A DNA stretch of 64,000 bases, taken from assembly GCF_029983095.1 (NCBI RefSeq), contig NZ_CP120467.1:1231001-1295000 (forward strand), in the 5' to 3' direction. Below the pieces are notes generated by a model that was not told where the DNA came from, ran no database searches, and worked only from the letters and a program-made list of their open reading frames with translations. The stretch is from Enterococcus montenegrensis (GTDB lineage Bacteria; Bacillota; Bacilli; Lactobacillales; Enterococcaceae). The position numbers and the translations under genes are program-made. Positions 44,433-53,040 of this stretch are shown here, one piece after another. The first letter of the stretch is position 1. Every line of letters begins with the position of its first letter.

Positions 44433-44867
44433 ATGAGCCAAACATTGACCGTTGCAAACGTTAAAGAGCTGATCCCAAATCGGTTCCCAATTTTATATAT
44501 TGATAAAGTTACCTCGCTTTTAGCTGGTAAAGAAATTATAGCGGAAAAACAAGTCACCTATAACGAAGATTTTTGCCAAAGCCAGCCAGATAATCCCCAC
44601 ATGCCAGGAACTTTAGTGTTAGAGACTTTGGCGCAAGCAGGTTCAATTTTAATTTTAAAATCTCCAGAATTTTTGGGCCAAACAGCTTATATTGGCGGGA
44701 TTAATGCAGCTCATTTTTACGATTTAGTTCGACCAGGTAGTACCTTACAATTGCGTTTTGCAATTACAAAAATGAAAGGAAACGTCGGGACTGCCGATGC
44801 AAAAGCGACAGTAGCGGGTAAAAAAGTTGCCGAATGTGTCTTCACGTTTATTGTAGGTGCAAAATAA
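44433..44867 (+). CDS. fabZ: FabZ/FabN-like 3-hydroxyacyl-ACP dehydratase paralogue lacking the catalytic His
   Basis: A 144-residue hot-dog-fold protein: VKELIPNRFPILYIDKV, the glutamate helix PGTLVLETLAQAGSILIL and TAYIGGINAAHFYDLVRPGS are clear FabZ/FabN features. In active enzymes the stretch before this helix reads roughly FFQGHFPGNPVMPG and supplies the catalytic His; here it is FCQSQPDNPHMPG, with no His at that place and one residue fewer. The Glu is kept. It may be inactive or regulatory, or use the neighbouring His of PHMPG. AAGGAGG precedes the ATG. It is divergent from fabI under shared FabT-like boxes. Confidence 0.85.
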   Translation: MSQTLTVANVKELIPNRFPILYIDKVTSLLAGKEIIAEKQVTYNEDFCQSQPDNPHMPGTLVLETLAQAGSILILKSPEFLGQTAYIGGINAAHFYDLVRPGSTLQLRFAITKMKGNVGTADAKATVAGKKVAECVFTFIVGAK

Positions 44868-44890
44868 AAAAAGAATAACTTTTCATTAAG

Positions 44891-44930
44891 AAAAAGGATG
44901 TGACAAAAATTTATGTCACATCCTTTTTTT
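44891..44930. terminator. Bidirectional terminator
   Basis: AAAAAGGATGTGACA (44891-44905) pairs with TGTCACATCCTTTTT (44914-44928), with A and T tracts on the two sides, between convergent genes. Confidence 0.9.
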
Positions 44931-45671
44931 CTATTTTGTTTTAGCTTCTTGTAAGATTTTAATTGTTTTGATTTTTACCGGGGATTCGGGTTTGTCATTA
45001 CTGTCAGTTTTTACTGCGGCAATTTTATCAACCACGTCCATCCCTTCAATAACTTGACCAAATACAGTGTAACTACCATCTAAAGAAGGGTAACCGCCTT
45101 TTTTATAAGCATCGATAATTTTATTTGGAATCCAATCTTTTAAAAGACCATCACTCATATCGTCTTTATTTTGGACGATATAAAACTGACTGCCAATGCT
45201 ATTAGGTTGTTGGGATTGGGCCATCGCTAGTGCCCCGCGAATATGATACAGCTGATTAGAAGGTTCTGCTCCAAAACCTTTACCCCAAATACTTTCACCG
45301 CCAGTGCCGTCGCCTTTAGGATCACCACCTTGAATCATGAAATCATTAATCACACGATGGAAAGTTAAGCCGTCATAATAACCTTTTTTAGCATGCGTCA
45401 TGAAATTTTCTACCGCTTTTGGTGCGATCTCTGGAAACAGTTTGATTTTGATATTTCCCTTATCTGTTTGCAGCTCAACGAGGTCTTCGTTATCTTTGAC
45501 TTTAGCGTCTAGTTGAGGTAAGTCCAATTTATTAACATCAACTTTTTCAGAAGTTTCACTAGTCTTATCTGAACTGGAACTAGAAGAGGTTGGACTGTTA
45601 TTTGTACAACCTGCAATGACGAGCAGCGCAGAAAATAAAACTGCTGTCCCTAAAATACGTTTTTTAATCAT
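44931..45671 (-). CDS. Cyclophilin-type peptidyl-prolyl isomerase lipoprotein
   Basis: A 246-residue exported foldase. The signal peptide ends in lipobox VIAGC (Cys about residue 22), followed by a serine-rich linker and a cyclophilin domain: FHRVINDFMIQGGDPKGDGTGG carries the catalytic Arg, and LAMAQSQQPNSIGSQFYIV and YTVFGQVIEGMDVVDKIA follow. It should help fold secreted proteins at the membrane surface. AAAGGAG precedes the ATG. Monocistronic. Confidence 0.94.
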   Translation of the reverse strand: MIKKRILGTAVLFSALLVIAGCTNNSPTSSSSSSDKTSETSEKVDVNKLDLPQLDAKVKDNEDLVELQTDKGNIKIKLFPEIAPKAVENFMTHAKKGYYDGLTFHRVINDFMIQGGDPKGDGTGGESIWGKGFGAEPSNQLYHIRGALAMAQSQQPNSIGSQFYIVQNKDDMSDGLLKDWIPNKIIDAYKKGGYPSLDGSYTVFGQVIEGMDVVDKIAAVKTDSNDKPESPVKIKTIKILQEAKTK

Positions 45672-45846
45672 GTGTGTAGCTCCTTTTATCTATGATAGTT
45701 AAAGAATAACAAATAAAAAAATGTTTGACCAGTCGTGGTTGGCTTTTAAATAGTGAATTGCAAAGGTAAAGGTGTAGACCAATTGGAGCGTTTTTGTTAT
45801 AATGTAAGAGCATTCAAAAATGTAAACCTCAAGGAGGAAATTAGTA

Positions 45847-46938
45847 ATGGGAAAATTAGGTATTTCAGTTTATCCAGAACGTTCAACATTTGAAAAGGAC
45901 AAGACATATTTAGATTTGGCTCATAAATATGGGTTTAAACGGGTCTTTACTAGTCTTTTAGAAATTGATGGCGATAAAGAAAAAGTTTTAGCTGGGTTTA
46001 AAAAAGTAGTTGATTATGCTAATAGTTTGGAAATGGAAGTCATGGTAGATATTAATCCAGACCTTTTTGAACAATTAGGTATTTCATATGATGATCTTTC
46101 TTTTTTTGATGAAATGGGAGCTTATGGCGTTCGTTTAGATCTTGGTTTTACTGGGGCAGAAGAAGCCAAAATGACGCGAAATCCTTATGGTATTAAAATT
46201 GAAATTAATATGAGTCAAGGAACAAATTATGTCGATAATATTATGAGCTATTCTCCTAACACCAATAACTTATTAGGTTCTCATAACTTTTATCCTCATC
46301 GTTATTCTGGCTTGAGTTATGATCACTTTGTCTTTTGTTCGAAAAAATTCCGTAAATACAATTTAAATACGATGGCATTTGTGAACTCTCATGAGGCGAC
46401 TTTTGGACCGTGGCCAACCCAAGATGGTCTATGTACTCTAGAAGATCACCGTGATTTAGAGATAGCTACCCAAGTTAAGCACTTCATGTTGACAGGGCTG
46501 ATTGACGATATCTCAGTAGGAAATGCCTATGCCTCAGAAGCAGAGTTAAAAGCAATGTCTGAAGCTTTCTTTTCTGAATATCCTAGCTTAAAAGTCGACC
46601 CTGCTAAGGACATAACAGCAGACGAACGTATTTGTTTGTTTGATAATTTGCACAGTTATCGTGGCGATCGTTCAGAATACATCTTGCGTTCAACGATGAC
46701 GCGGGTGTATTACAAAGACAAACCATTTCCAGCTCATAATACACATGATATGACGCGGGGCGATGTTTTGATCGATAATGTTGGTTACGGACAGTATAAA
46801 GGCGAAACGCAAATTGCATTAAAAGAGATGAAAAATGACGGCCGGGTGAACGTTGTCGGGCGCATCAGTGATGATGAACTTTTCTTGCTGAATTTCTTAA
46901 AACCTTGGTCAAGTTTTAAATTAATTGAAAATAAATAA
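45847..46938 (+). CDS. mupG: 6-phospho-N-acetylmuramidase MupG (DUF871)
   Basis: A 363-residue cytosolic TIM-barrel protein (DUF871): GISVYPERSTFEKDK at the start, FTSLLEIDGD, GVRLDLGF, GTNYVDNIMSY, GSHNFYPHRYSGLSY and the small C-terminal cyclophilin-like domain (PAHNTHDMTRGDVLIDNVGYG). MupG of Staphylococcus aureus cleaves MurNAc-6-phosphate-GlcNAc during cell-wall recycling. Here it stands alone, without the PTS or MurQ genes that often accompany it. AAGGAGG precedes the ATG, and a TATAAT lies at 45798-45803. Confidence 0.9.
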   Translation: MGKLGISVYPERSTFEKDKTYLDLAHKYGFKRVFTSLLEIDGDKEKVLAGFKKVVDYANSLEMEVMVDINPDLFEQLGISYDDLSFFDEMGAYGVRLDLGFTGAEEAKMTRNPYGIKIEINMSQGTNYVDNIMSYSPNTNNLLGSHNFYPHRYSGLSYDHFVFCSKKFRKYNLNTMAFVNSHEATFGPWPTQDGLCTLEDHRDLEIATQVKHFMLTGLIDDISVGNAYASEAELKAMSEAFFSEYPSLKVDPAKDITADERICLFDNLHSYRGDRSEYILRSTMTRVYYKDKPFPAHNTHDMTRGDVLIDNVGYGQYKGETQIALKEMKNDGRVNVVGRISDDELFLLNFLKPWSSFKLIENK

Positions 46939-46944
46939 TTGAAC

Positions 46945-47030
46945 TACCCAGTTGTGTCATTTCCTTCGTTAAACACAAAGAACTAAAAATTCTTTTTGTT
47001 TAACGAGAATACTAACTGGGTATTTTTTTT
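46945..47030 (+). terminator. Nested terminator after mupG
   Basis: TACCCAGTT (46945-46953) pairs with AACTGGGTA (47014-47022), followed by eight T. An inner stem (CGTTAAACA...AAAGAA with TTCTTTTTGTTTAACG) fills the loop. Confidence 0.8.
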
Positions 47031-47142
47031 GCTGATCTTTAATCACGTAAGCTGACTTTTTAATATTTCCCATAATTTTTCTCTTTTGATGTCATATGTC
47101 TAAAGGGTTTTTTGGTATAATAATAAAGTTGGAGGTGGGTAG

Positions 47143-47763
47143 ATGAAAAATCAGCTGGCACTTTTATTAAATGAACTACAAGGGATTGGACAATCGGGCA
47201 AAACATATGGCCGGGATGTCTTTGACCAAGAACGCTATGATCAACTGTTGATAGTGACGGAAAAATTAATGAATTTGTTAACCGATTGGAATGAAAAACA
47301 GATTCAACATTATCTTTATACAGATGATGGGTATGCTACGCCTAAAGTAGATATTCGCGGTGTTGTTTTTGTTGAAGATAAACTTTTATTAGTAAAAGAA
47401 AAAAGCGATAATAGCTGGACGCTTCCCGGCGGTTGGGGAGACATCGGCTATTCTCCGTTTGAAATTGCTGCAAAAGAAATTTTGGAAGAAGCCGGGATTT
47501 TAGTTAAACCTTTGCAATTAATCGCCGTGAAAGATAAAGCAAAACATCAGTATCCCGCAAGTTTGACCTATGTCTACAAGTTTTTTATCTATTGCGAGGC
47601 GTTAGAGACAACGATTAGATCAGGGCTGGAAACGACAGCTGTCGGTTTTTTTACTCAAGCAGAATGTGAGCAACTAAACTTATCTTTAGCGCGGACTTCA
47701 AAAGAAGATATTAGCGCGGCTTTTACTTACCACCGACATCCGGAAAACGCAGTTTGCGATTAA
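47143..47763 (+). CDS. NUDIX hydrolase with N-terminal Nudix_N domain
   Basis: A 206-residue protein. Residues 1-65 form a helical N-terminal domain (ALLLNELQGIGQSGKTYG... YDQLLIVTEKLMNLL) typical of a Gram-positive NUDIX subgroup. The NUDIX box reads GGWGDIGYSPFEIAAKEILEEAGI, with Lys in place of the usual Arg before the first Glu. The subgroup is annotated as ADP-ribose pyrophosphatase-like; the substrate is not certain. GGAGG precedes the ATG; the next gene starts 20 bases later. Confidence 0.9.
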   Translation: MKNQLALLLNELQGIGQSGKTYGRDVFDQERYDQLLIVTEKLMNLLTDWNEKQIQHYLYTDDGYATPKVDIRGVVFVEDKLLLVKEKSDNSWTLPGGWGDIGYSPFEIAAKEILEEAGILVKPLQLIAVKDKAKHQYPASLTYVYKFFIYCEALETTIRSGLETTAVGFFTQAECEQLNLSLARTSKEDISAAFTYHRHPENAVCD

Positions 47764-47783
47764 TTTGTAAGTGAGGAATAGAA

Positions 47784-48719
47784 GTGAAAAAAGTATGGAT
47801 TACAATTGGTATTGTTTTGCTATTATTAGCAGGTGGCCTTGTTTTTGCTGGCAATTATTTTTATAACTATGCATTTGTACCATCAGAAAAAGATTTTTTA
47901 GCTGATGATAACGACGCCCAAGCTGCTGCAGATAACAAACCTACTGATACGGCTTTAACGTGGTTTAAAGGTAATACGAGAAAAAATTGGTATATAACTA
48001 GCGAAGATGGCTTAAAGTTGCGGGGTATTTATTTACCCGCCTCTAAAAAAAGCGATAAAACAGCCATTATAGCCCATGGTTACATGGGGGATGCAGAATC
48101 TATGTACCAATTTGCTGACATGTATCACAGGCTGGGCTATAACGTTTTAGTACCTGATGCAAGAGGACATGGTAAAAGCCAAGGAGATTATATTGGTTTT
48201 GGTTGGCCAGAACGCAAGGACTATGTCAAATGGATTCACGAGGTTTTGAGCCAAAATGGTTCTAAGGAAAATATTATTTTACATGGTGTCAGTATGGGGG
48301 CGGCAACCGTCATGATGACCTCCGGTGAAAAATTACCAACGAATGTCAAAGCTATTATAGAAGATTGTGGGTATTCTAGCATTCAAGCGGAGTTAATTTA
48401 TCAATATCACCAACTGTTTGATTTGCCAACATTTCCAATTATTCCGGTCACCAATTTAGTGACGCGACTTCGCGCTGGTTTTTTCTTTACTGATGGCGAC
48501 GTAACCAAACAACTGGCAAAAAATAAAACGCCGATGTTGTTTATCCACGGTTCTGCCGATAAATTCGTACCATTTACCATGTTGGATAAAGTTTACAATG
48601 CGACTAATGTGCCAAAAGAAAAATGGGTAGTAGATGGCGCAGCACATGCCCAAAGTTTTAATAAAGATCCAAAACGTTATGAAGAAAAAGTTAAGAGCTT
48701 TTTAAGTCGTTATGAATAA
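47784..48719 (+). CDS. Membrane-anchored alpha/beta hydrolase
   Basis: A 311-residue protein from a GTG start (GAGG upstream). One N-terminal transmembrane helix (VWITIGIVLLLLAGGLVFAG) leads to an alpha/beta hydrolase domain, likely outside the cell. HGYMGDAESM holds the oxyanion hole, DARGHGKSQGDY follows, the nucleophile is in LHGVSMGAATVMM, the acid in IHGSADKFVP and the histidine in DGAAHAQSF. It resembles serine aminopeptidase S33/BEM46-like enzymes; substrate unknown. Confidence 0.88.
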   Translation: MKKVWITIGIVLLLLAGGLVFAGNYFYNYAFVPSEKDFLADDNDAQAAADNKPTDTALTWFKGNTRKNWYITSEDGLKLRGIYLPASKKSDKTAIIAHGYMGDAESMYQFADMYHRLGYNVLVPDARGHGKSQGDYIGFGWPERKDYVKWIHEVLSQNGSKENIILHGVSMGAATVMMTSGEKLPTNVKAIIEDCGYSSIQAELIYQYHQLFDLPTFPIIPVTNLVTRLRAGFFFTDGDVTKQLAKNKTPMLFIHGSADKFVPFTMLDKVYNATNVPKEKWVVDGAAHAQSFNKDPKRYEEKVKSFLSRYE

Positions 48720-48810
48720 AATGGTTTAATTTTAAAATCATAGACAAATGAGCGTTAGGTCGTTACAATAATGAAGACTTAATTTATGGGAATAGAATGG
48801 AGGACAAAAC

Positions 48811-50124
48811 ATGTCCATGTTTTTAGATCAAGTAACAATTGATGTCAAAGCCGGCAAAGGCGGCGACGGTATGGTTGCTTTTCGGCGTGAAAAGTACGTG
48901 CCAGACGGAGGACCTGCCGGTGGTGATGGCGGTCATGGTGGTGATGTCATTTTAGTTGTTAATGAAGGGTTACGCACCTTGATGGATTTTCGCTTTAATC
49001 GGCATTTCAAAGCTACTCCTGGTGACAATGGAATGAGTAAAGGAATGCATGGCCGAGGTGCAGAAGATACCTACGTCAAAGTTCCACCAGGTACAACAGT
49101 TCGTGATGCTGAAACAGGCGCGCTGTTAGGGGATTTGGTAACAGAAGGACAAACGCTAGTAGTCGCTCGTGGCGGACGTGGTGGACGTGGGAATACACGA
49201 TTTGCATCACCGCGAAATCCAGCACCTGAGTTGGCGGAAAACGGTGAACCAGGACAAGAGCGCAAAATTGAACTAGAATTAAAAGTTTTAGCTGATGTGG
49301 GCTTAGTTGGTTTTCCTTCGGTGGGAAAATCGACATTACTTTCTGTAATTTCTTCAGCGCGACCTAAAATTGGTGCTTATCATTTTACTACGCTGGTACC
49401 AAATTTAGGGATGGTAACAACAACAGATGGACGCAGTTTTGCTGTGGCCGACTTACCTGGATTAATTGAAGGAGCTTCTCAAGGTGTAGGGCTAGGCACG
49501 CAATTTTTACGTCACATTGAAAGAACGCGCGTGATTTTACATGTGATTGACATGAGTGGTATGGAAGGCCGAGATCCTTATGAGGACTATTTAGCAATTA
49601 ACAAAGAGTTAGAAAGTCATAACTTACGCTTGTTGGAACGTCCTCAAATTATTGTGGCAAATAAAATGGATATGCCAGAATCAGAGGAAAATTTAAAAGC
49701 ATTCAAAGAAAAATTACAAGCACAAAAAACAGATGAGTTTGCAGCGGATATCCCGATTTTCCCAATTTCAGCTGTTTCCAAAAAAGGTTTGCAAGCATTA
49801 CTAAATGCAACTGCAGATTTATTGGAAACAACACCAGAATTTCCATTGTACGATGAAGAAATTGAAGAAGATGTGGTGCATTATGGGTATCAATCCGATG
49901 AACCTGAGTTTGAAATTACTCGGGAACCAGATGCAACTTGGGTATTAAGCGGAGATAAAATTGAGAAGCTATTCCAAATGACCAATTTTGCTCATGATGA
50001 AACCGTTATGCGTTTTGCCCGCCAACTAAGAGGCTTGGGAGTTGATGAAGCATTACGGGCCCGTGGTGCAAAAGATGGAGATATTGTCCGCATTGGTAAT
50101 TTTGAATTTGAGTTTGTTGAATAG
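48811..50124 (+). CDS. obg: Obg GTPase (ribosome assembly, stress control)
   Basis: A 437-residue essential GTPase. The N-terminal glycine-rich Obg domain ([22 protein letters not shown]...) is followed by the G domain ([33 protein letters not shown]) and the C-terminal OCT domain (about residue 350 on; [15 protein letters not shown]). It acts in 50S maturation and binds ppGpp. GGAGG lies 7 bases before the ATG. It is monocistronic with a terminator. Confidence 0.97.
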   Translation: MSMFLDQVTIDVKAGKGGDGMVAFRREKYVPDGGPAGGDGGHGGDVILVVNEGLRTLMDFRFNRHFKATPGDNGMSKGMHGRGAEDTYVKVPPGTTVRDAETGALLGDLVTEGQTLVVARGGRGGRGNTRFASPRNPAPELAENGEPGQERKIELELKVLADVGLVGFPSVGKSTLLSVISSARPKIGAYHFTTLVPNLGMVTTTDGRSFAVADLPGLIEGASQGVGLGTQFLRHIERTRVILHVIDMSGMEGRDPYEDYLAINKELESHNLRLLERPQIIVANKMDMPESEENLKAFKEKLQAQKTDEFAADIPIFPISAVSKKGLQALLNATADLLETTPEFPLYDEEIEEDVVHYGYQSDEPEFEITREPDATWVLSGDKIEKLFQMTNFAHDETVMRFARQLRGLGVDEALRARGAKDGDIVRIGNFEFEFVE

Positions 50125-50134
50125 AAAAGAATAA

Positions 50135-50220
50135 AAGAGCAATCCACTTTGAAGCATTCTAAGTAAACCCTTTGGTTAAAGGTTTAGAATAAGTCTTCAT
50201 TTTGGATTGCTTTTCTTTTT
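50135..50220 (+). terminator. Terminator after obg
   Basis: AAGAGCAATCCA (about 50135-50146) pairs with TGGATTGCTTTTCTT (from 50203), with an internal stem around CCCTTTGG, followed by a T-rich run. Confidence 0.75.
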
Positions 50221-50301
50221 TCTTTCCCCGCCTTAACTGGTACACTCAAACTAAGGAAAAAGATTTTTTATAACAGCAAGTTGTAGTAAGGAGGATAAAA
50301 A

Positions 50302-50874
50302 ATGAGTAAACGCGTTATTGTGATGAATTTTAAAGTTTCCTCAGAAAGTTACCAAGCTTTTTCAGAGGTAAAGCAATTGGTAATGAATCGAAAATTAAAA
50401 GGGGAGCAAATGGCTGTAGTAACGCATCAAGATGATGGTAGCCACCAATTTAAAATTGAGGACTTCATGGATTTTACTGGTAGTGATAATGCTTCTAAGG
50501 GCGGCTTTATTGGCATGTTAGTGGGAGTATTAATTAGTCCTTTGGCAATTTTATTAGGCTGGGTTGGCGGTAGTATGATTGGGGCAACGCGCGATGCAAA
50601 AGAAATCAACGAAGCGCAAGATATCTTCAAATTTTTACTAAATAAAATTGCTCCCGGTCAAACCGGCTTAATCGTCATCGCAGAAGAAGAAGATAATCGT
50701 CCCTTAAATAAGATTGTATTTGAACAATTACATGGTGAAATCACGCGTTTTGACTTTGAAGAAGTTCAAGCTGAAATTCAAAAAGCACAACAAGTGACAA
50801 AAGAAACCAAGGAAAAAGCCAAAGACAGTTGGGAAAAAAGCCATACCCAAGCAAACCCAACAGAAAAAGAATGA
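50302..50874 (+). CDS. DUF1269-like membrane-associated protein
   Basis: A 190-residue protein. An alpha/beta N-terminal part (RVIVMNFKVSSESYQAFSEVKQL) is followed by a glycine-rich hydrophobic hairpin (GGFIGMLVGVLISPLAILLGWVGGSMIGA), then another alpha/beta part (IAPGQTGLIVIAEEED) and a charged helical tail (QAEIQKAQQVTKETKEKAKDSW). The plan fits DUF1269/TM1266-like proteins annotated as stress-related. AAGGAGG precedes the ATG. Function unknown. Confidence 0.7.
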   Translation: MSKRVIVMNFKVSSESYQAFSEVKQLVMNRKLKGEQMAVVTHQDDGSHQFKIEDFMDFTGSDNASKGGFIGMLVGVLISPLAILLGWVGGSMIGATRDAKEINEAQDIFKFLLNKIAPGQTGLIVIAEEEDNRPLNKIVFEQLHGEITRFDFEEVQAEIQKAQQVTKETKEKAKDSWEKSHTQANPTEKE

Positions 50875-50958
50875 AACAAGCATAAAATTTGGCTTTGAAG
50901 CGTGTTATACTACTAAGGAACCTTTCGTAGTTAAAATTTTAGAAAGCCAGGTTGGATA

Positions 50959-51897
50959 ATGGAATTAGAGTTTTTAGGAACCGGTGCGGGCGTGCCGGCA
51001 AAGCATCGAAATGTAACCAGTATTGCGTTAAAGTTATTAGATGAACGCAATGCTGTTTGGTTGTTTGATTGTGGGGAAGGAACGCAGATGCAGATACTGC
51101 GGACGAATATCCGCCCTCGTAAAATTGAAAAAATCTTTATTACTCATTTACACGGGGACCATATTTTTGGTTTACCAGGGTTAATTAGTAGCCGTTCTTT
51201 TCAAGGCGGAGATGAGCCTCTTGAAATATATGGACCAGCAGGAATTAAACAATTTGTTTTAAATGCGCTTAAAATTTCCCAAACGCGTTTAGCTTACAGT
51301 CTAAAGTTTATTGAAGTAAAACCAGGAGTCATCTTTTATGATGATCAATTTACTGTTACCTGTGACCTGTTAGATCATGGAATTGATAGTTATGGCTATC
51401 GCGTGGCAGAACATGACCATGATGGGCAATTACAGGTGGATAAATTAGTAGTGTTAGGGATAAAACCAGGGCCTATTTTTGGCCAATTAAAAAAAGGCGA
51501 GACGGTGACATTACCAGATGGGCGCACCGTCAGTGGCAAAGATTTTGTCGGAGCTGCTAAAACAGGCCGTACCGTGACAATTTTAGGAGATACACGAATT
51601 AGTGATGCCTCCATTGCTTTAGCGAAAACCTCAGATGTCTTAGTCCACGAAAGTACCTTTAATAAAAACGAGGCAAAAATGGCGCGGAATTACTATCACT
51701 CCACAACCCATCAAGCTGCCGAAGTTGCTAAAAAGGCCCAAGTTAAACGCCTAATACTAACGCATATTAGTGCGCGTTATTTAGCTCAAGATGCTCTTAA
51801 TTTAGAAAAGGAAGCCCAGGAAATTTTTCCTAATACAAAAATTGCCAAAGATTTTGATATTGTTGATATTCCCTTTCAAAATGAAATAAAGGAATGA
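50959..51897 (+). CDS. rnz: Ribonuclease Z
   Basis: A 312-residue metallo-beta-lactamase-fold endonuclease that trims tRNA 3' trailers. This matters here because tRNA-Leu at 15298 lacks an encoded CCA. The metal motif [13 protein letters not shown] (about residues 60-72), [15 protein letters not shown], the LVHESTF and [11 protein letters not shown] motifs and THISARY are present. It overlaps the first codons of the SDR gene region, so both are in one transcript. Confidence 0.96.
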   Translation: MELEFLGTGAGVPAKHRNVTSIALKLLDERNAVWLFDCGEGTQMQILRTNIRPRKIEKIFITHLHGDHIFGLPGLISSRSFQGGDEPLEIYGPAGIKQFVLNALKISQTRLAYSLKFIEVKPGVIFYDDQFTVTCDLLDHGIDSYGYRVAEHDHDGQLQVDKLVVLGIKPGPIFGQLKKGETVTLPDGRTVSGKDFVGAAKTGRTVTILGDTRISDASIALAKTSDVLVHESTFNKNEAKMARNYYHSTTHQAAEVAKKAQVKRLILTHISARYLAQDALNLEKEAQEIFPNTKIAKDFDIVDIPFQNEIKE

Positions 51898-51899
51898 TA

Positions 51900-52694
51900 A
51901 TGATGAATTTACAAGATAAAGTAGTTTTAGTTACAGGCGGTTCAGGTGGTTTAGGTGAACAGCTTTGTTATGAGGCGGCTAGAAATGGTGCAATTGTGAT
52001 TGTTTGTGCTCGTCGCATTAATTTAATTGGTAAAGTAAAAGAACGCTGTGAAAGTTTAAGCGGTAAAAGTGCTTATGCTTTTCAATTGGATGTCGCACAA
52101 CCAGAAAGTGTTGAGGCGATGTTAGATAAGGTACAAAGTGAAGTTGGTCGTGTAGATGTTTTGATTAACAATGCCGGCTTTGGTATTTTTGAGGACTTTA
52201 CTTCCTTTGATATGGCAAAAGCCTATCAAATGTTTGAAGTGAATGTTTTAGGGATGATGGTAGTAACGCAAAAAGTTGCTCTAATGATGTTAGAAGCTGA
52301 CATTCCGGGTAGTATTGTTAATATTGCTTCAATGGCAGGAAAAATGGCTACGCCTAAAACAGCTGTTTATTCGGCTACAAAATTTGCTGTATTGGGTTTT
52401 TCAAATGCTTTGCGCTTAGAATTAAAACCGGCGAACATTCACGTTATGACGGTTAACCCAGGACCTGTCGCAACGCATTTCTTTGAACAAGCCGATCCTA
52501 GCGGAAATTATTTAGAAAGTCTTGGTAATTTTGTCTTAGAACCGGATAAATTAGCACAAGCTGTTATTAAAGGTATTAAAAAGCAAAAGAGAGAAATTAA
52601 TCGGCCCCGCCTTATGCAAGTGGCAAGTCAATTTTATACGTTATTTCCTCATGTTGGCGACTGGTTAGCCGGTGGAATGTTTAATCAAAAATAG
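51900..52694 (+). CDS. Short-chain dehydrogenase/reductase
   Basis: A 264-residue classical SDR: cofactor motif TGGSGGLG (residues 11-18), NNAGFG, catalytic Ser in IVNIASMAGKMA and YxxxK in AVYSATKFAVLGF, then VNPGPVATHFF. Relatives of the YqjQ/DltE group have unknown substrates. Start at 51900 or 51903: both ATGs lie at workable distance from AAAGGA, while the ATG at 51894 is too close. The gene is coupled to rnz. Confidence 0.92.
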   Translation: MMNLQDKVVLVTGGSGGLGEQLCYEAARNGAIVIVCARRINLIGKVKERCESLSGKSAYAFQLDVAQPESVEAMLDKVQSEVGRVDVLINNAGFGIFEDFTSFDMAKAYQMFEVNVLGMMVVTQKVALMMLEADIPGSIVNIASMAGKMATPKTAVYSATKFAVLGFSNALRLELKPANIHVMTVNPGPVATHFFEQADPSGNYLESLGNFVLEPDKLAQAVIKGIKKQKREINRPRLMQVASQFYTLFPHVGDWLAGGMFNQK

Positions 52695-52700
52695 TAAAAG

Positions 52701-52737
52701 GAGTTAACAACTCGCGGGAGTTGTTAACTCTTTTTTT
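52701..52737 (+). terminator. Terminator after the rnz-SDR operon
   Basis: GAGTTAACAACTC (52701-52713) pairs perfectly with GAGTTGTTAACTC (52718-52730), followed by seven T. Confidence 0.92.
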
Positions 52738-53040
52738 GACTGTGACTATATGAAAAATACATAATTTTCAAATGAAGAAATCAGCTTGCGGCAAAATAAT
52801 CCCTATCAAGTTTTACGAGCAGACTTTACCGACCGGTTTAAAAAATTTCAAGAAATTGAAAGGCAATTTATTAAAATCTCTTCTTGAAGTTTGAAGGCAA
52901 AAGGAGTTCAAAAGGCAATTTTCCGTGTCGTTTACAGTAGGAAGATGTTATTTTTTATTTAAAGAAAGTTGGTTTAAAGTACCGGAAAACTTTCCATCTA
53001 TTCGTCTCTTTGCTATAATAATCTGGTTGGGAGTGATTTT
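52738..53040. other. Intergenic region before recJ with a possible coding remnant
   Basis: There is no complete gene in these 303 bases. The frame 52765-52887 is open between stops without a good start and reads SNEEISLRQNNPYQVLRADF, TDRFKKFQEIERQFIKIS, which looks like the tail of a real protein. It may be a decayed gene; the family is not recognised. The stretch before 53041 holds the recJ promoter (TATAAT-like at 53014-53020). Confidence 0.35.
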
